58,921 nt of DNA, taken from the NCBI RefSeq assembly GCF_002846395.1, contig NZ_PJMU01000006.1, positions 1 through 58,921 of the forward strand. Direction: 5' to 3'. The translations under genes and the position numbers were made by a program. Below, one piece after another: positions 34,388 through 43,137 of the stretch (positions are counted from its first letter, which is position 1; the number at the start of each line of letters is the position of its first letter). Source of the stretch: Pontibacter ramchanderi. GTDB lineage: Bacteria > Bacteroidota > Bacteroidia > Cytophagales > Hymenobacteraceae. A model generated the notes under the pieces. The model was not told the origin of the DNA. It saw only the letters and a program-made list of their open reading frames with translations, and ran no database searches.

Positions 34388-36256
34388 ATGAAAAAGAACC
34401 TCTTCCTGCTGCTGGCCCTGCTACTGTTCGGGCTGACTGCATCCGCTCAAAGCCGCACCATCACCGGCACCGTTACCGACTCCAACGACGGCAGTCCGCT
34501 GCCCGGCGTGAGCATCCTGATCAAAGGTACCTCCACAGGGGCCGCCACTGACCAGCACGGCAAGTATAGCCTGGCTATACCGGATGACAAGGCCACGCTT
34601 GTCTTTCGCTACATCGGTTATAAGACCCAGGAAATTAAGGTGGGCAAGCGGGATGTAGTGGACGTGAAATTACAGCTGGATACCCAGACACTCCATGAAG
34701 TGGTTGTAGTGGAGCAAAGCATGTCCCGGGCGCTGGCAGGTAAGGTGGCTGGTGTCTTCTCCGGAAGGAACAGGGCAGAAAATATGACCTATGTCGCAAG
34801 CCCAGTATTCGATGCTGCTCCCATGGTGCACAACACCGAGAATTATGATTTCATCAAAGAGAGTTCTTTTCTGGATGCACAGAATAACCCGCTCTCCACT
34901 TTCTCCATCGACGTCGACAATGCTTCCTACAGCAATGTGCGCCGCTTCCTGAACCAGGGCCAGCGGCCGCCTGCCGATGCCGTTCGCATTGAAGAAATGG
35001 TTAATTACTTCAATTACGACTACCCACAACCCACCGGCGATGCACCTTTTTCTGTCACGACCGAACTTTCTGCTTGCCCCTGGAACAAGAATAATCAGTT
35101 GCTGCATATCGGGCTGCAGGGCAAGCGTGTGCCCACCGATCAGTTACCACCTTCCAACCTGGTGTTTCTGATCGACGTGTCCGGCTCGATGTTCTCGCCT
35201 GACAAACTGCCGCTTGTGAAAGCCGGATTGAAACTGCTGGTGGAGGAGCTTCGTCCGCAGGACCAGGTGTCGATGGTGGTGTATGCGGGTGCGGCTGGAT
35301 TGGTGCTGCCCTCCACTTCCGGGAAAGAAAAGAAGAAGATTATTACGGCGCTGGACCAACTGGAGGCAGGTGGCTCTACGGCAGGTGGCGCTGGCATCAA
35401 CCTGGCCTATAAGGTTGCCGAAGATAACTTTATGAAAGGCGGTAACAACCGCGTGATCCTGGCTTCGGACGGGGACTTCAACGTAGGTGTGAGCAGCGAC
35501 AGCGAACTGCAGCGCCTGATCGAGAAGAAGCGGGAGACCGGTGTGTTCCTGACCGTGCTGGGCTTCGGAACCGGCAACCTGAAAGACTCCCGCATGGAGC
35601 AGCTCGCCAACAAAGGCAACGGCAACTACGCCTACATCGACAACATCCGGGAAGCGCAGAAAGTGTTTGTGAACGAGTTCGGCGGCACGCTCTTCACCAT
35701 CGCCAAAGACGTGAAGCTGCAGCTCGAGTTTAACCCGGCCAAGGTGAAAGCCTACCGCCTGATCGGCTACGAAAACCGCGCCCTGGCCAACGAAGAGTTC
35801 AACGACGACAAAAAAGACGCCGGCGACATGGGTTCGGGCCATACTGTCACGGCCCTCTATGAAATTGTGCCAGTAGGCGCTTCGTCTCAAACGCAGGCAG
35901 GAACTGTAGATGCGTTGAAATACCAGAAAACAAGTCTCGACCCAAAAGCAAAGAGTTCTGACGAGATGCTCACCATGAAACTGCGTTACAAAGAACCTGA
36001 CGGCGAGACGAGCAGGCTAATGACAAAGACAGTGAGCAGTCAGGCAATATCTGCCACCCAAACCTCCGACAGCTTCCGTTTCTCAGCTGCTGTGGCGGCC
36101 TGCGGCATGCTGCTCCGCGACTCGGAACACAAAGGCAATGCCTCGTTCCCCATGGTGCTGGAGCTAGCCAAGAATGCGCGTGGGAAAGATGAAGAGGGGT
36201 ATCGGATTGAGTTTATCAATTTGGTGAAGTCGATGGGTTTGGTGAGTGAAAAATGA
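34388..36256 (+). CDS. VWA-domain lipoprotein-like/secreted protein with CarboxypepD_reg domain (YfbK type)
   Basis: About 622 residues from the ATG at 34388 (the frame is open from 34337). Signal peptide residues 1-20 ending TASAQ. Residues about 22-105: CarboxypepD_reg module (GVSILIKGTSTGAATDQHG, FRYIGYKT). About 145-255: YfbK N-terminal VWA-associated domain. About 255-425: von Willebrand A domain with MIDAS DVSGS (about 262-266). C-terminal YfbK/DUF3520-type domain. Probably periplasmic or surface exposed and protein-binding; not an enzyme. Divergent to the sigma/anti-sigma pair; its stop TGA coincides with the tip of the MITE-like element at 36254. Confidence 0.87.
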   Translation: MKKNLFLLLALLLFGLTASAQSRTITGTVTDSNDGSPLPGVSILIKGTSTGAATDQHGKYSLAIPDDKATLVFRYIGYKTQEIKVGKRDVVDVKLQLDTQTLHEVVVVEQSMSRALAGKVAGVFSGRNRAENMTYVASPVFDAAPMVHNTENYDFIKESSFLDAQNNPLSTFSIDVDNASYSNVRRFLNQGQRPPADAVRIEEMVNYFNYDYPQPTGDAPFSVTTELSACPWNKNNQLLHIGLQGKRVPTDQLPPSNLVFLIDVSGSMFSPDKLPLVKAGLKLLVEELRPQDQVSMVVYAGAAGLVLPSTSGKEKKKIITALDQLEAGGSTAGGAGINLAYKVAEDNFMKGGNNRVILASDGDFNVGVSSDSELQRLIEKKRETGVFLTVLGFGTGNLKDSRMEQLANKGNGNYAYIDNIREAQKVFVNEFGGTLFTIAKDVKLQLEFNPAKVKAYRLIGYENRALANEEFNDDKKDAGDMGSGHTVTALYEIVPVGASSQTQAGTVDALKYQKTSLDPKAKSSDEMLTMKLRYKEPDGETSRLMTKTVSSQAISATQTSDSFRFSAAVAACGMLLRDSEHKGNASFPMVLELAKNARGKDEEGYRIEFINLVKSMGLVSEK

Positions 36257-36480
36257 CCTCCCCCCAGCCCCCTCCTAAAAACAGGAGGGGGTTAAACCAA
36301 CTCGTCCCGAACGATTTCGGGATATATGAATCCAGCGGACTCTGGATATTAGTTTAGGTTGTTTGGTACAGTTGGCGGGACGCCACAAAATGATCCAATC
36401 TAGCGAGACGCGAATGAGGGTAAAAAAATAAATACTTTCAACTCCCCCTCCTGTTTTTAGGAGGGGGCTGGGGGAGGTCA
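36254..36480. mobile_element. MITE-like element with about 38-bp inverted ends
   Basis: Left end TGACCTCCCC... (36254-36292) and right end (36440-36480) are reverse complements except for one C. Each end is itself a hairpin (CCCCCTCCT / AGGAGGGGG with an AAAAAC loop). The interior contains two more hairpins, 36305-36322 and 36331-36346. It has no coding capacity. Its TGA tips supply the stop codons of both convergent genes (36254-36256 plus, 36478-36480 minus). No target duplication was seen. Confidence 0.65.
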
Positions 36481-37098
36481 CTTCCGCACCACCCACGTCG
36501 TCATCGTCCTTTCCTGCTCCACCAATACCGTCTTCAACGACTCCAGCCTTACCATCCCTAACTCTCTTTCCAACTCCATGATCATCACTTCATCCGCCAG
36601 AAACCAAACGGGTCCGTGCGACATCCGGTAAAACCGGCCCTCCAATTGTTGCAGCTTTTCCTCAAGTCCGATGGTGGTACTGAAGCGGGCAAAGAGCATA
36701 CCGCCCGGCTTGAGTACCCGCCACAACTCCCTAACAATCTTTTTGAAATGTTCTTCGCTTCGGGCGAAGTGAAGCACGGCACTGCAGAGCACGACGTCGA
36801 ACCGGGTATCTTCGAATGGTAGTGCGTCCAGGTCAGCTACTACAAAGTTCTTGGCATGTAAGGTGGGAGCGAGTTGCGAGGCTAATTCCCTCGTTCTCTT
36901 GATCGCCTCCGCTGAAATATCAGCTCCGTATACCTGTACCCCTGCTTGCATCAGGTAGGCAATGTTTCGGCCTGCTCCACAGCCAGCATCTAACAAAGTC
37001 ATACCTTTTTGTATCCTACCTTTCAACAATTGGTCGAAGAGGTAGATGTCGATGTCGCCGAACTGGGCGTGGAGGGAAGCGAGCGGGATGTGAAACAT
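36478..37098 (-). CDS. Class I SAM-dependent methyltransferase
   Basis: About 206 residues from the ATG at 37098 (MFHIPLASLHAQFG). The frame is open to 37212 but the extra 38 residues are basic and unlike the family. The SAM-binding motif I LLDAGCGAGRN is at about 35-45, motif II at GADISAEAI, motif III at DALPFEDTRFDVVLCSAVL (about 91-109), and motif IV WRVLKPGGML follows. The Methyltransf_11-type domain gives no substrate. Stop codon is at the tip of the MITE-like element; the gene is convergent with the VWA gene and divergent to hutU 120 bp away. Confidence 0.82.
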   Translation of the reverse strand: MFHIPLASLHAQFGDIDIYLFDQLLKGRIQKGMTLLDAGCGAGRNIAYLMQAGVQVYGADISAEAIKRTRELASQLAPTLHAKNFVVADLDALPFEDTRFDVVLCSAVLHFARSEEHFKKIVRELWRVLKPGGMLFARFSTTIGLEEKLQQLEGRFYRMSHGPVWFLADEVMIMELERELGMVRLESLKTVLVEQERTMTTWVVRK

Positions 37099-37218
37099 GG
37101 CACTGGTGTTCAGACAATAATGCAAGTATAGCTGTGTGGCTGAAATTAAGCATGATTTTCCTATCCTTTTTCCTTTATTTTTAAGAATATTGAACAGGAT
37201 TTTACGAGACAATCAACT

Positions 37219-38931
37219 ATGAATAACGCTACTGCCACCGAAACTGTGAAGCGCTCCGGACTCTCTGTGAGCGAGTTTATCCAGAAATACGCCAACCACC
37301 CAACTTATATTCCGCCAACCGGTCCGGAACTAAACGCCAAAAACTGGCAATCCGAAGCAGCCCTGCGCATGTTCCTCAACAACCTGACCGACGAAGTAGC
37401 CGAAGACCCGAGCCGCTTAGTGGTATACGGAGGGATAGGCCAGGCGGCACGAACAGTAAAAGATGCGCAAAAGATCATCGAGGTGTTGCTGAACCTGGAG
37501 GAGGATGAGAGCTTGCTCGTGCAGTCGGGCAAGCCGGTAGGCAAGGTGCGCACGCATGCTGAGGCACCGCGTGTGCTCATCGCCAATTCCAACCTGGTAC
37601 CGCATTGGGCCACCTGGGAGCACTTCAACGAACTCCGTGCCCGCGGCCTGATGATGTACGGCCAGATGACGGCGGGCAGCTGGATCTACATCGGGACGCA
37701 AGGTATCCTGCAAGGTACTTACGAGACTTTTGCCGCCTGCGGTAGAATCCACTTCAACGACGACCTGCGCCACAAACTGCTCGTAACAGGCGGACTAGGC
37801 GGTATGGGCGGAGCGCAACCGCTAGCGGCAACCATTGCCGGTGCCACCTTCCTGGGTGTAGATGTGGATCCGGAGCGCATCAAAAAGCGCCTCGAAACCC
37901 GCTACATCGATAAAATGACCTACGACTACGAGGAGGCGAAAAGCTGGGCACTCGAAGCCAAAGAAAAGGGGGAGGCCATCTCCATAGGTCTCGTAGGCGA
38001 CATCGGCGATGTGTTGGATAAACTGATCCAGGATAACATTACCCCAGAGATTCTCACTGACCAAACCTCGGCCCACGATCCGATCAACGGCTACGTGCCA
38101 AACGGACTGACGCTGGAGCAAGCCAAGGAGCTGCGTGAGCGCGATCCAAAGGAATATAAAGCCCGCTCCCTTAAAAGTATGGCCCGCCATGTGGGCTTTA
38201 TGCTGGAACTGCAGCGCCGTGGCAGCCGCACCTTCGACTATGGCAATAACCTCCGCGAGTTTGCCCAGCAGGGTGGTGAGCCGAATGCCTTCAACATACC
38301 GGGCTTTGTACCGGAGTACATGCGTCCGCTTTTCTGCGAAGGCAAAGGCCCTTTCCGTTGGGCGGCCCTTTCCGGTGATCCGGAGGATATCCGTGTGACA
38401 GACGAGGCACTGAAAGAGCTTTTCCCCGACAACACGCACATGATCAAATGGCTGGACGAAGCCGAAGAGAAAGTGGCCTTTCAGGGACTGCCTTGCCGCA
38501 TCTGCTGGCTGGGGATGGGCGAGCGTGAAAAAGCTGGGCTGATGTTCAATCAACTCGTGCGCGATGGCAAAGTAAAGGCCCCGATCGTGATTGGTCGCGA
38601 CCACCTCGACTGCGGCTCCGTGGCATCGCCCTACCGCGAAACCGAAGGTATGCTCGATGGTTCTGACGCCGTATCGGATTGGCCGCTGCTCAACCTGATG
38701 TCGAACACGGCCGGTGGTGCTACCTGGGTGTCGTTCCACCATGGGGGCGGCGTAGGGATTGGCTACTCGCAACACGCAGGTATGGTGATTCTGGCCGACG
38801 GCACCGAGCGTGCCGACCGATGCCTGAGCCGCGTGCTGCACAACGATCCGGCCATGGGCATCTTCCGTCACGCCGACGCGGGTTACGAAACCGCGCAGCA
38901 AAATGCGGAGGAATTTGGCTTAAACTTGTAA
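37219..38931 (+). CDS. hutU: Urocanate hydratase (urocanase)
   Basis: Converts urocanate to imidazolone propionate, step 2 of histidine degradation, with tightly bound NAD+. 570 residues. Hallmarks: [54 protein letters not shown] (NAD loop), and the active-site Cys motif with [12 protein letters not shown] (Cys near 420). [15 protein letters not shown] near the C-terminus is typical. First of three hut genes in the same orientation; hutH is not here. The upstream gap (37099-37218) is shared with the divergent methyltransferase gene; no -7 box was recognised. Terminator at 38944-38971 separates it from hutI. Confidence 0.97.
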   Translation: MNNATATETVKRSGLSVSEFIQKYANHPTYIPPTGPELNAKNWQSEAALRMFLNNLTDEVAEDPSRLVVYGGIGQAARTVKDAQKIIEVLLNLEEDESLLVQSGKPVGKVRTHAEAPRVLIANSNLVPHWATWEHFNELRARGLMMYGQMTAGSWIYIGTQGILQGTYETFAACGRIHFNDDLRHKLLVTGGLGGMGGAQPLAATIAGATFLGVDVDPERIKKRLETRYIDKMTYDYEEAKSWALEAKEKGEAISIGLVGDIGDVLDKLIQDNITPEILTDQTSAHDPINGYVPNGLTLEQAKELRERDPKEYKARSLKSMARHVGFMLELQRRGSRTFDYGNNLREFAQQGGEPNAFNIPGFVPEYMRPLFCEGKGPFRWAALSGDPEDIRVTDEALKELFPDNTHMIKWLDEAEEKVAFQGLPCRICWLGMGEREKAGLMFNQLVRDGKVKAPIVIGRDHLDCGSVASPYRETEGMLDGSDAVSDWPLLNLMSNTAGGATWVSFHHGGGVGIGYSQHAGMVILADGTERADRCLSRVLHNDPAMGIFRHADAGYETAQQNAEEFGLNL

Positions 38932-38943
38932 CGAAAACACAAA

Positions 38944-38971
38944 CCCTCCCCAAAAACAGGGAGGGCTTTTT
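38944..38971 (+). terminator. Terminator after hutU
   Basis: CCCTCCC / GGGAGGG with an 8-base A-rich loop and a T-run (38967-38971). It would reduce read-through into hutI. Confidence 0.82.
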
Positions 38972-39098
38972 CAATGTATTATCCCCTACCTGATAGCTCC
39001 GATTTATTTGATAGTTATCAGCTATACTTTTTTCAGTCTCAGTTTCGGAGTTCGTAACTGAAATTTGAAAAGAGGTATAGCAGGCAAACGCAAACACT

Positions 39099-40343
39099 AT
39101 GAAAGAAGAAAACACACATATACTGATTGGACCATTCAGCCAGGTGCTCACGATGGCTGAGTTGCCGGAGACAGGACCGATCGCTGACGAGCAATTGCAG
39201 GTGCTGGAAAACGTGGGCGTGTTGGTTTACGAAGGTCGCATCATGCAGGTAGGCAACTACGACAAACTGCTGCAGCATGCCACCGACAGCAATTACATAT
39301 TTCATAAGATCGACCAGCCGATGGTGCTGCTGCCTGGCCTGATCGATGCCCACACGCACATCTGTTTTGCCGGTTCGCGTGCCAACGACTACGCCATGCG
39401 CGTTGCCGGCAAATCATACCTGGAAATAGCCCGTAGTGGCGGTGGCATTTTGGACAGCGTACGCAAAACCCGTGAAGCTACGCTGGTGGAGCTGGTCGAT
39501 TTACTCAAAAAGCGCTGCGACCGCCACTTGTCTGAAGGCGTGACGACCTGCGAAGTGAAGAGTGGCTACGGACTGACCACCGAAGAGGAACTCAAGATGC
39601 TGGAGGCTATTCAACTCGTAAACAAGCACCATGCGTTAGAGCTGATCCCTACTTGCCTGGCTGCGCACATGCGTCCGCCTGAGCACACCGACTCGCGGCT
39701 CTACCTTCAGGAAGTGGTGACGCAACTATTGCCCCAGGTGAAGGAGCAGGGCTTAGCTAACCGGGTGGATATTTTTATTGAGGAAACGGCCTTCAGCGAG
39801 GAAGAATCGTTGGAGTATTTGGCTGCTGCCAAAGAGCTGGGTTTCGAGATTACGGTGCATGCCGATCAGTTCAGTACCGGTGGTAGCCGTATTGCTGCCG
39901 AAGCCGGGGCCGTTAGCGCCGACCATCTGGAGGCCAGCGGTGAGGAAGAGTTTGCGCTGATGCGGGAAGCGGGTGTGGTAGCCACCGTGTTACCGGGCGC
40001 CTCGCTGGGACTAGGCATGCACTATGCCCCGGCCCGCCGGATGCTTGATGGTGGTCTTTGTGTGGCCATCGCCACAGACTGGAATCCGGGTTCTGCCCCA
40101 ATGGGTGATCTGCTTTTACAAGCCGCTCTGCTCGGAGCCTCCGAAAAACTTACCATTGCCGAGACCCTGGCGGGTATAACCGTTCGTGCTGCCAAAGCTC
40201 TCAACCTCACAGATCGTGGTATTGTCGCGAAGGGTATGCAAGCCGACCTGATCGCTTTCCCAACAGATAATTATAAGGAAATCTTCTACCAGCAAGGTAA
40301 GCTTAAACCAATGCAGGTATGGAAGAGAGGCCGGGAGGTATAA
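39099..40343 (+). CDS. hutI: Imidazolonepropionase
   Basis: Hydrolyses imidazolone propionate to N-formimino-glutamate, step 3 of histidine degradation. 414 residues, amidohydrolase fold. Metal ligands: LIDAHTHICFAGSRAND (about 82-98; His86, His88), the downstream conserved His in FEITVHADQFS (about 253), and Asp in AIATDWNPGSAP (about 327). Substrate residues include Arg/Tyr in GGILDSVRKTREA. Length and motif spacing are normal. The leader includes AGGTATAG (39073-39080). It is the second gene of the hut group. Confidence 0.96.
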   Translation: MKEENTHILIGPFSQVLTMAELPETGPIADEQLQVLENVGVLVYEGRIMQVGNYDKLLQHATDSNYIFHKIDQPMVLLPGLIDAHTHICFAGSRANDYAMRVAGKSYLEIARSGGGILDSVRKTREATLVELVDLLKKRCDRHLSEGVTTCEVKSGYGLTTEEELKMLEAIQLVNKHHALELIPTCLAAHMRPPEHTDSRLYLQEVVTQLLPQVKEQGLANRVDIFIEETAFSEEESLEYLAAAKELGFEITVHADQFSTGGSRIAAEAGAVSADHLEASGEEEFALMREAGVVATVLPGASLGLGMHYAPARRMLDGGLCVAIATDWNPGSAPMGDLLLQAALLGASEKLTIAETLAGITVRAAKALNLTDRGIVAKGMQADLIAFPTDNYKEIFYQQGKLKPMQVWKRGREV

Positions 40344-40591
40344 GGGCTATTTGCATTGCAATTGTCCATTGCACCAGCCATTTTCTTCCACTAGAATGTA
40401 TTCGCCTGCTCCTAACATAGGCGGGACCTTTTAATTCTAATAAAACAGACTAATAAACTTACTTTCATTTTGTTAAGAGACTTATTTGAACTAGAAATCC
40501 CTGCTCATGAGAGGTTAAGCCGAAGCGAATGGCTACCATGATCCTTACAGGATGACAAAAGAAGTAAATTGAACTCACCAACATTCAACAT

Positions 40592-41566
40592 ATGTATAAA
40601 CCTACAGCACCCGGCACCTGGAAGGGCAGAGTAGACGCCGCAGACGGCGATGAAGGCAAGCGTTGGCACCAAGGTATAAAGCTGCTCGATTTGAGTGCGG
40701 AAACTGAGCCCGCGACGGCGGAGCAAGCAGTTGCTTTTCTGGGTTTCTGCTGCGATGAGGGGGTGCGCCGGAACCAGGGCAGGGAAGGGGCTGTGCAGGG
40801 ACCTTCGGCCTTACGCCAGGCCATGGCCTCGTTTGCCTGGCATTTGGAAGATGACACAGCCCTTTTTGATGCTGGGGATGTATTTTGCACTAACCAGAAC
40901 CTGGAGGAGGCACAGAAACAGCTCGGCAAGAAGGTGCATACGCTCTTGTCCAACACGTATAAAACGATCATCCTCGGTGGCGGACATGAAACTGCCTATG
41001 GCCACTACCTGGGTATAAAGCAGGCGCTGCCAGCCGATAAGCAGCTTGGTATCATCAACTTCGATGCCCATTTTGACCTGCGCAGTTACGAGAAACAGCC
41101 AAGCTCCGGCACGCCGTTTCTGCAGATCGCGGACGACATGATAGACAACAATCAGGAATTTAACTACCTGTGCCTGGGTATACAGCAGTATGGTAATACA
41201 CAAAAGCTCTTCAACACGGCAGCTTCTTACGGGGCTGACTACGTGCTGGCACCGGCCATGCAGGTATACAACTTTGAAGCACTACGCGAAAAGTTACAGC
41301 AGTTTATGGCGCTGGTGGATGTACTGTATGTCAGTATTGATCTGGACGTATTCACAGCGGCCTATGCGCCGGGCGTCAGCGCGCCGGCTGCATTAGGTAT
41401 ACACCCGGAAATCGCCCTCATTTTGTTACAGGAAATTATAAGCAGTGGCAAGCTTCTTACCCTGGATGTGGTGGAACTTAACCCGGCACTGGATGTGGAC
41501 AACCGCACCGCCAGACTTGCCGCGACGCTCCTGTACCACGTAGTGCAGCAATGGAGCCAGGTGTGA
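40592..41566 (+). CDS. hutG: Formimidoylglutamase
   Basis: Hydrolyses N-formimino-glutamate to glutamate and formamide, the last step of the HutUIG branch. 324 residues, arginase/ureohydrolase fold. Manganese ligands: His in LGGGHETAYGHY, Asp/His in INFDAHFDLR, and Asp in YVSIDLDVFTAAYAPG, in the conserved order. It is thus the direct-hydrolysis variant rather than the deiminase (HutF) route. The 248-bp gap before it has no strong terminator or clear promoter box. A 25-bp perfect inverted repeat follows its stop. Confidence 0.95.
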   Translation: MYKPTAPGTWKGRVDAADGDEGKRWHQGIKLLDLSAETEPATAEQAVAFLGFCCDEGVRRNQGREGAVQGPSALRQAMASFAWHLEDDTALFDAGDVFCTNQNLEEAQKQLGKKVHTLLSNTYKTIILGGGHETAYGHYLGIKQALPADKQLGIINFDAHFDLRSYEKQPSSGTPFLQIADDMIDNNQEFNYLCLGIQQYGNTQKLFNTAASYGADYVLAPAMQVYNFEALREKLQQFMALVDVLYVSIDLDVFTAAYAPGVSAPAALGIHPEIALILLQEIISSGKLLTLDVVELNPALDVDNRTARLAATLLYHVVQQWSQV

Positions 41567-41569
41567 TGG

Positions 41570-41711
41570 AGTTTGGGAGTTGGAGAGTTTAGGAAGTAAG
41601 AATTAAAAAGTGAGAAGGCTTCTAGAGCAAGTTTAGAATTGAAAAAAGATTAAGCTTCCACTATCTTTTCCCATTACTTCATAAACTCCTAAACTCTCCA
41701 ACTCCCAAACT
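41570..41711. repeat. 25-bp perfect inverted repeat made of octamer units
   Basis: Arms at 41570-41594 and 41687-41711 are perfect reverse complements separated by 92 bp. Each arm is built of GAGTTNRR octamers (GAGTTTGG, GAGTTGGA, GAGTTTAG), the unit also found in front of dinB. It fills the gap between convergent hutG and the gene at 41716. Confidence 0.85.
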
Positions 41712-41715
41712 TGCC

Positions 41716-42117
41716 TTATCTTCCAACCTTGAACTTCGTCCAGTAGGTTGTATCGGGGGTAATGACCTCTATTTGGTAGGTGTCGGGTCGCAGTTTACCC
41801 AGGTCGAAGCGCCAGGCGGTTTCTTTTTTGGCCACGCTCACAGGTTTTTTATATACCAGTTTACCTGCTCTGTTTTTCACCTCCAGCCGCGCATTTTCGG
41901 TGAGCACCTGGTTGAAGTCTAACACAAAAGTGCCTTTCTTGGTAGGGTTCAGAAATATACCCGATAAGGTTTCCATGCGGGTTGTGGTATCCGGTTTAAC
42001 AGGGCCAAGCTGTTTCTGCTCCACGGGCGGAAGCTGGGTAGAGCTTTCCTGGGCCCTGGCGCTAAAACCAGCCAGCAACAGGGCGCCGGCCAGCAAGTAT
42101 GTTTGTTTCATCTCCAT
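41716..42117 (-). CDS. Small secreted protein, DUF3244-like beta domain
   Basis: About 133 residues from the ATG at 42117 (a second ATG at 42111 also fits). Signal peptide ends GFSARAQ. The mature part starts with a proline/glutamine-rich linker. The C-terminal 75 residues, with FVLDFNQVL, RLEVKNRAGKLVYKKPV and LRPDTYQIEVIT, form a beta-sandwich-like module that resembles DUF3244 and type IX secretion C-terminal domains. A role at the cell surface or periplasm is inferred; no enzyme motif. Monocistronic. Confidence 0.6.
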   Translation of the reverse strand: MEMKQTYLLAGALLLAGFSARAQESSTQLPPVEQKQLGPVKPDTTTRMETLSGIFLNPTKKGTFVLDFNQVLTENARLEVKNRAGKLVYKKPVSVAKKETAWRFDLGKLRPDTYQIEVITPDTTYWTKFKVGR

Positions 42118-42216
42118 TTGATATCTCCAGTACGTTAAAGTATACCAGAGGCATTGCATAATTTAAGCCAGATTTTTGGGAGTCAGTAAAATTCCAGAAA
42201 AAACAGTGCAATTTTT

Positions 42217-43086
42217 CTAGAAATTCAGCCGGTAGGCCACCACGCGGTTGTCGAAGAAGGTGGGCACATAAAGCAGACCCTGTTCTTCGGAATAGAAGAT
42301 GTCGGCTGCGTTGACCTTCTTGTTTTTGGTGTCGAGCACTTTCCAGTTCTTGCCGGCATTGTTCACATAGTAGATCTCCCCGTTCCAGTTCGAGACCAAA
42401 TAGCCTTCGGCCCCAACGCGCACTATACCGTCCGCCGAAGGGATTTTCTCGGTCCAGTCAGTGAACTCCTTTCGCTCGGTATCCAGAAATCGGACATTGC
42501 CCGTGTTGATAGAGGCCACGATCAGGCGGTTGTTATCATAGAGCAGGCCATTCGGGCGCTCGCGTTTTGTGTCGAGCCAGTGGCTAACGCGGCCGTTACG
42601 GAACAGGTAGATGGCGCCTCGCTGCGAATCAGATACATACACATTGCCGGCATCGTCCACGGTCACGTCGTTTAGCATCTGGGCTTTATCCGTTTTGTGA
42701 CGCGCCAGTATAGCGCCCGTCTGGGTGGCAATGGCGATAATCTCGTCCATGTCGGCTACATAAAGCACGTTGTTATGCAGGGCTATGCCCTTGGGGTCGT
42801 TCAGCCCTGAAACCCAGTATAGCTGGTCTACATCGCCATTGGGGTTGAGGCGTGAGATGAAGCCGTCGCCGTCTTTGCGGTCCTTGCTGGTCTGGTTGAT
42901 GTTGGAGACGTAGAGGACGTTGCGCTCGCGGTCAAACACCACCGATTCAGGGGTGCGCAGGGTGTTATCGGTAGCCCAGGCTTCGGATAGCGTAACCGGG
43001 CCCTTGGAAGAAAAGAGTCCACCACTGCAGCCTTGCAGACAGAGGGCAGCCAGCAAAATCAGGCTAGGGAAGGATAATGGTCGCAT
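42217..43086 (-). CDS. Lipoprotein beta-propeller (SMP-30/NHL-like)
   Basis: 289 residues. Signal with lipobox LCLQGC (Cys about 20). NHL/SMP-30-like repeats: TPESVVFDRERNVLYVSNIN (about 43-62), NDPKGIALHNNVLYVADMD (about 97-115), LNDVTVDDAGNVYVSDSQ, RPNGLLYDNNRLIVASIN. Six repeats suggest a six-bladed propeller exposed in the periplasm or on the outer membrane. The SMP-30 catalytic metal ligands are not all evident, so enzyme activity is doubtful. Adjacent to menE with a 51-bp gap, same orientation. Confidence 0.75.
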   Translation of the reverse strand: MRPLSFPSLILLAALCLQGCSGGLFSSKGPVTLSEAWATDNTLRTPESVVFDRERNVLYVSNINQTSKDRKDGDGFISRLNPNGDVDQLYWVSGLNDPKGIALHNNVLYVADMDEIIAIATQTGAILARHKTDKAQMLNDVTVDDAGNVYVSDSQRGAIYLFRNGRVSHWLDTKRERPNGLLYDNNRLIVASINTGNVRFLDTERKEFTDWTEKIPSADGIVRVGAEGYLVSNWNGEIYYVNNAGKNWKVLDTKNKKVNAADIFYSEEQGLLYVPTFFDNRVVAYRLNF

Positions 43087-43137
43087 AGGAATAAGGTGTT
43101 TTGTTTTACCCTACTACGCGATAGCGCCATACCTGTT

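Noticed and set aside
37822..38901. 359-codon minus frame opposite hutU
   Set aside because: Urocanase is certain on the plus strand; the antisense product has no recognisable fold.
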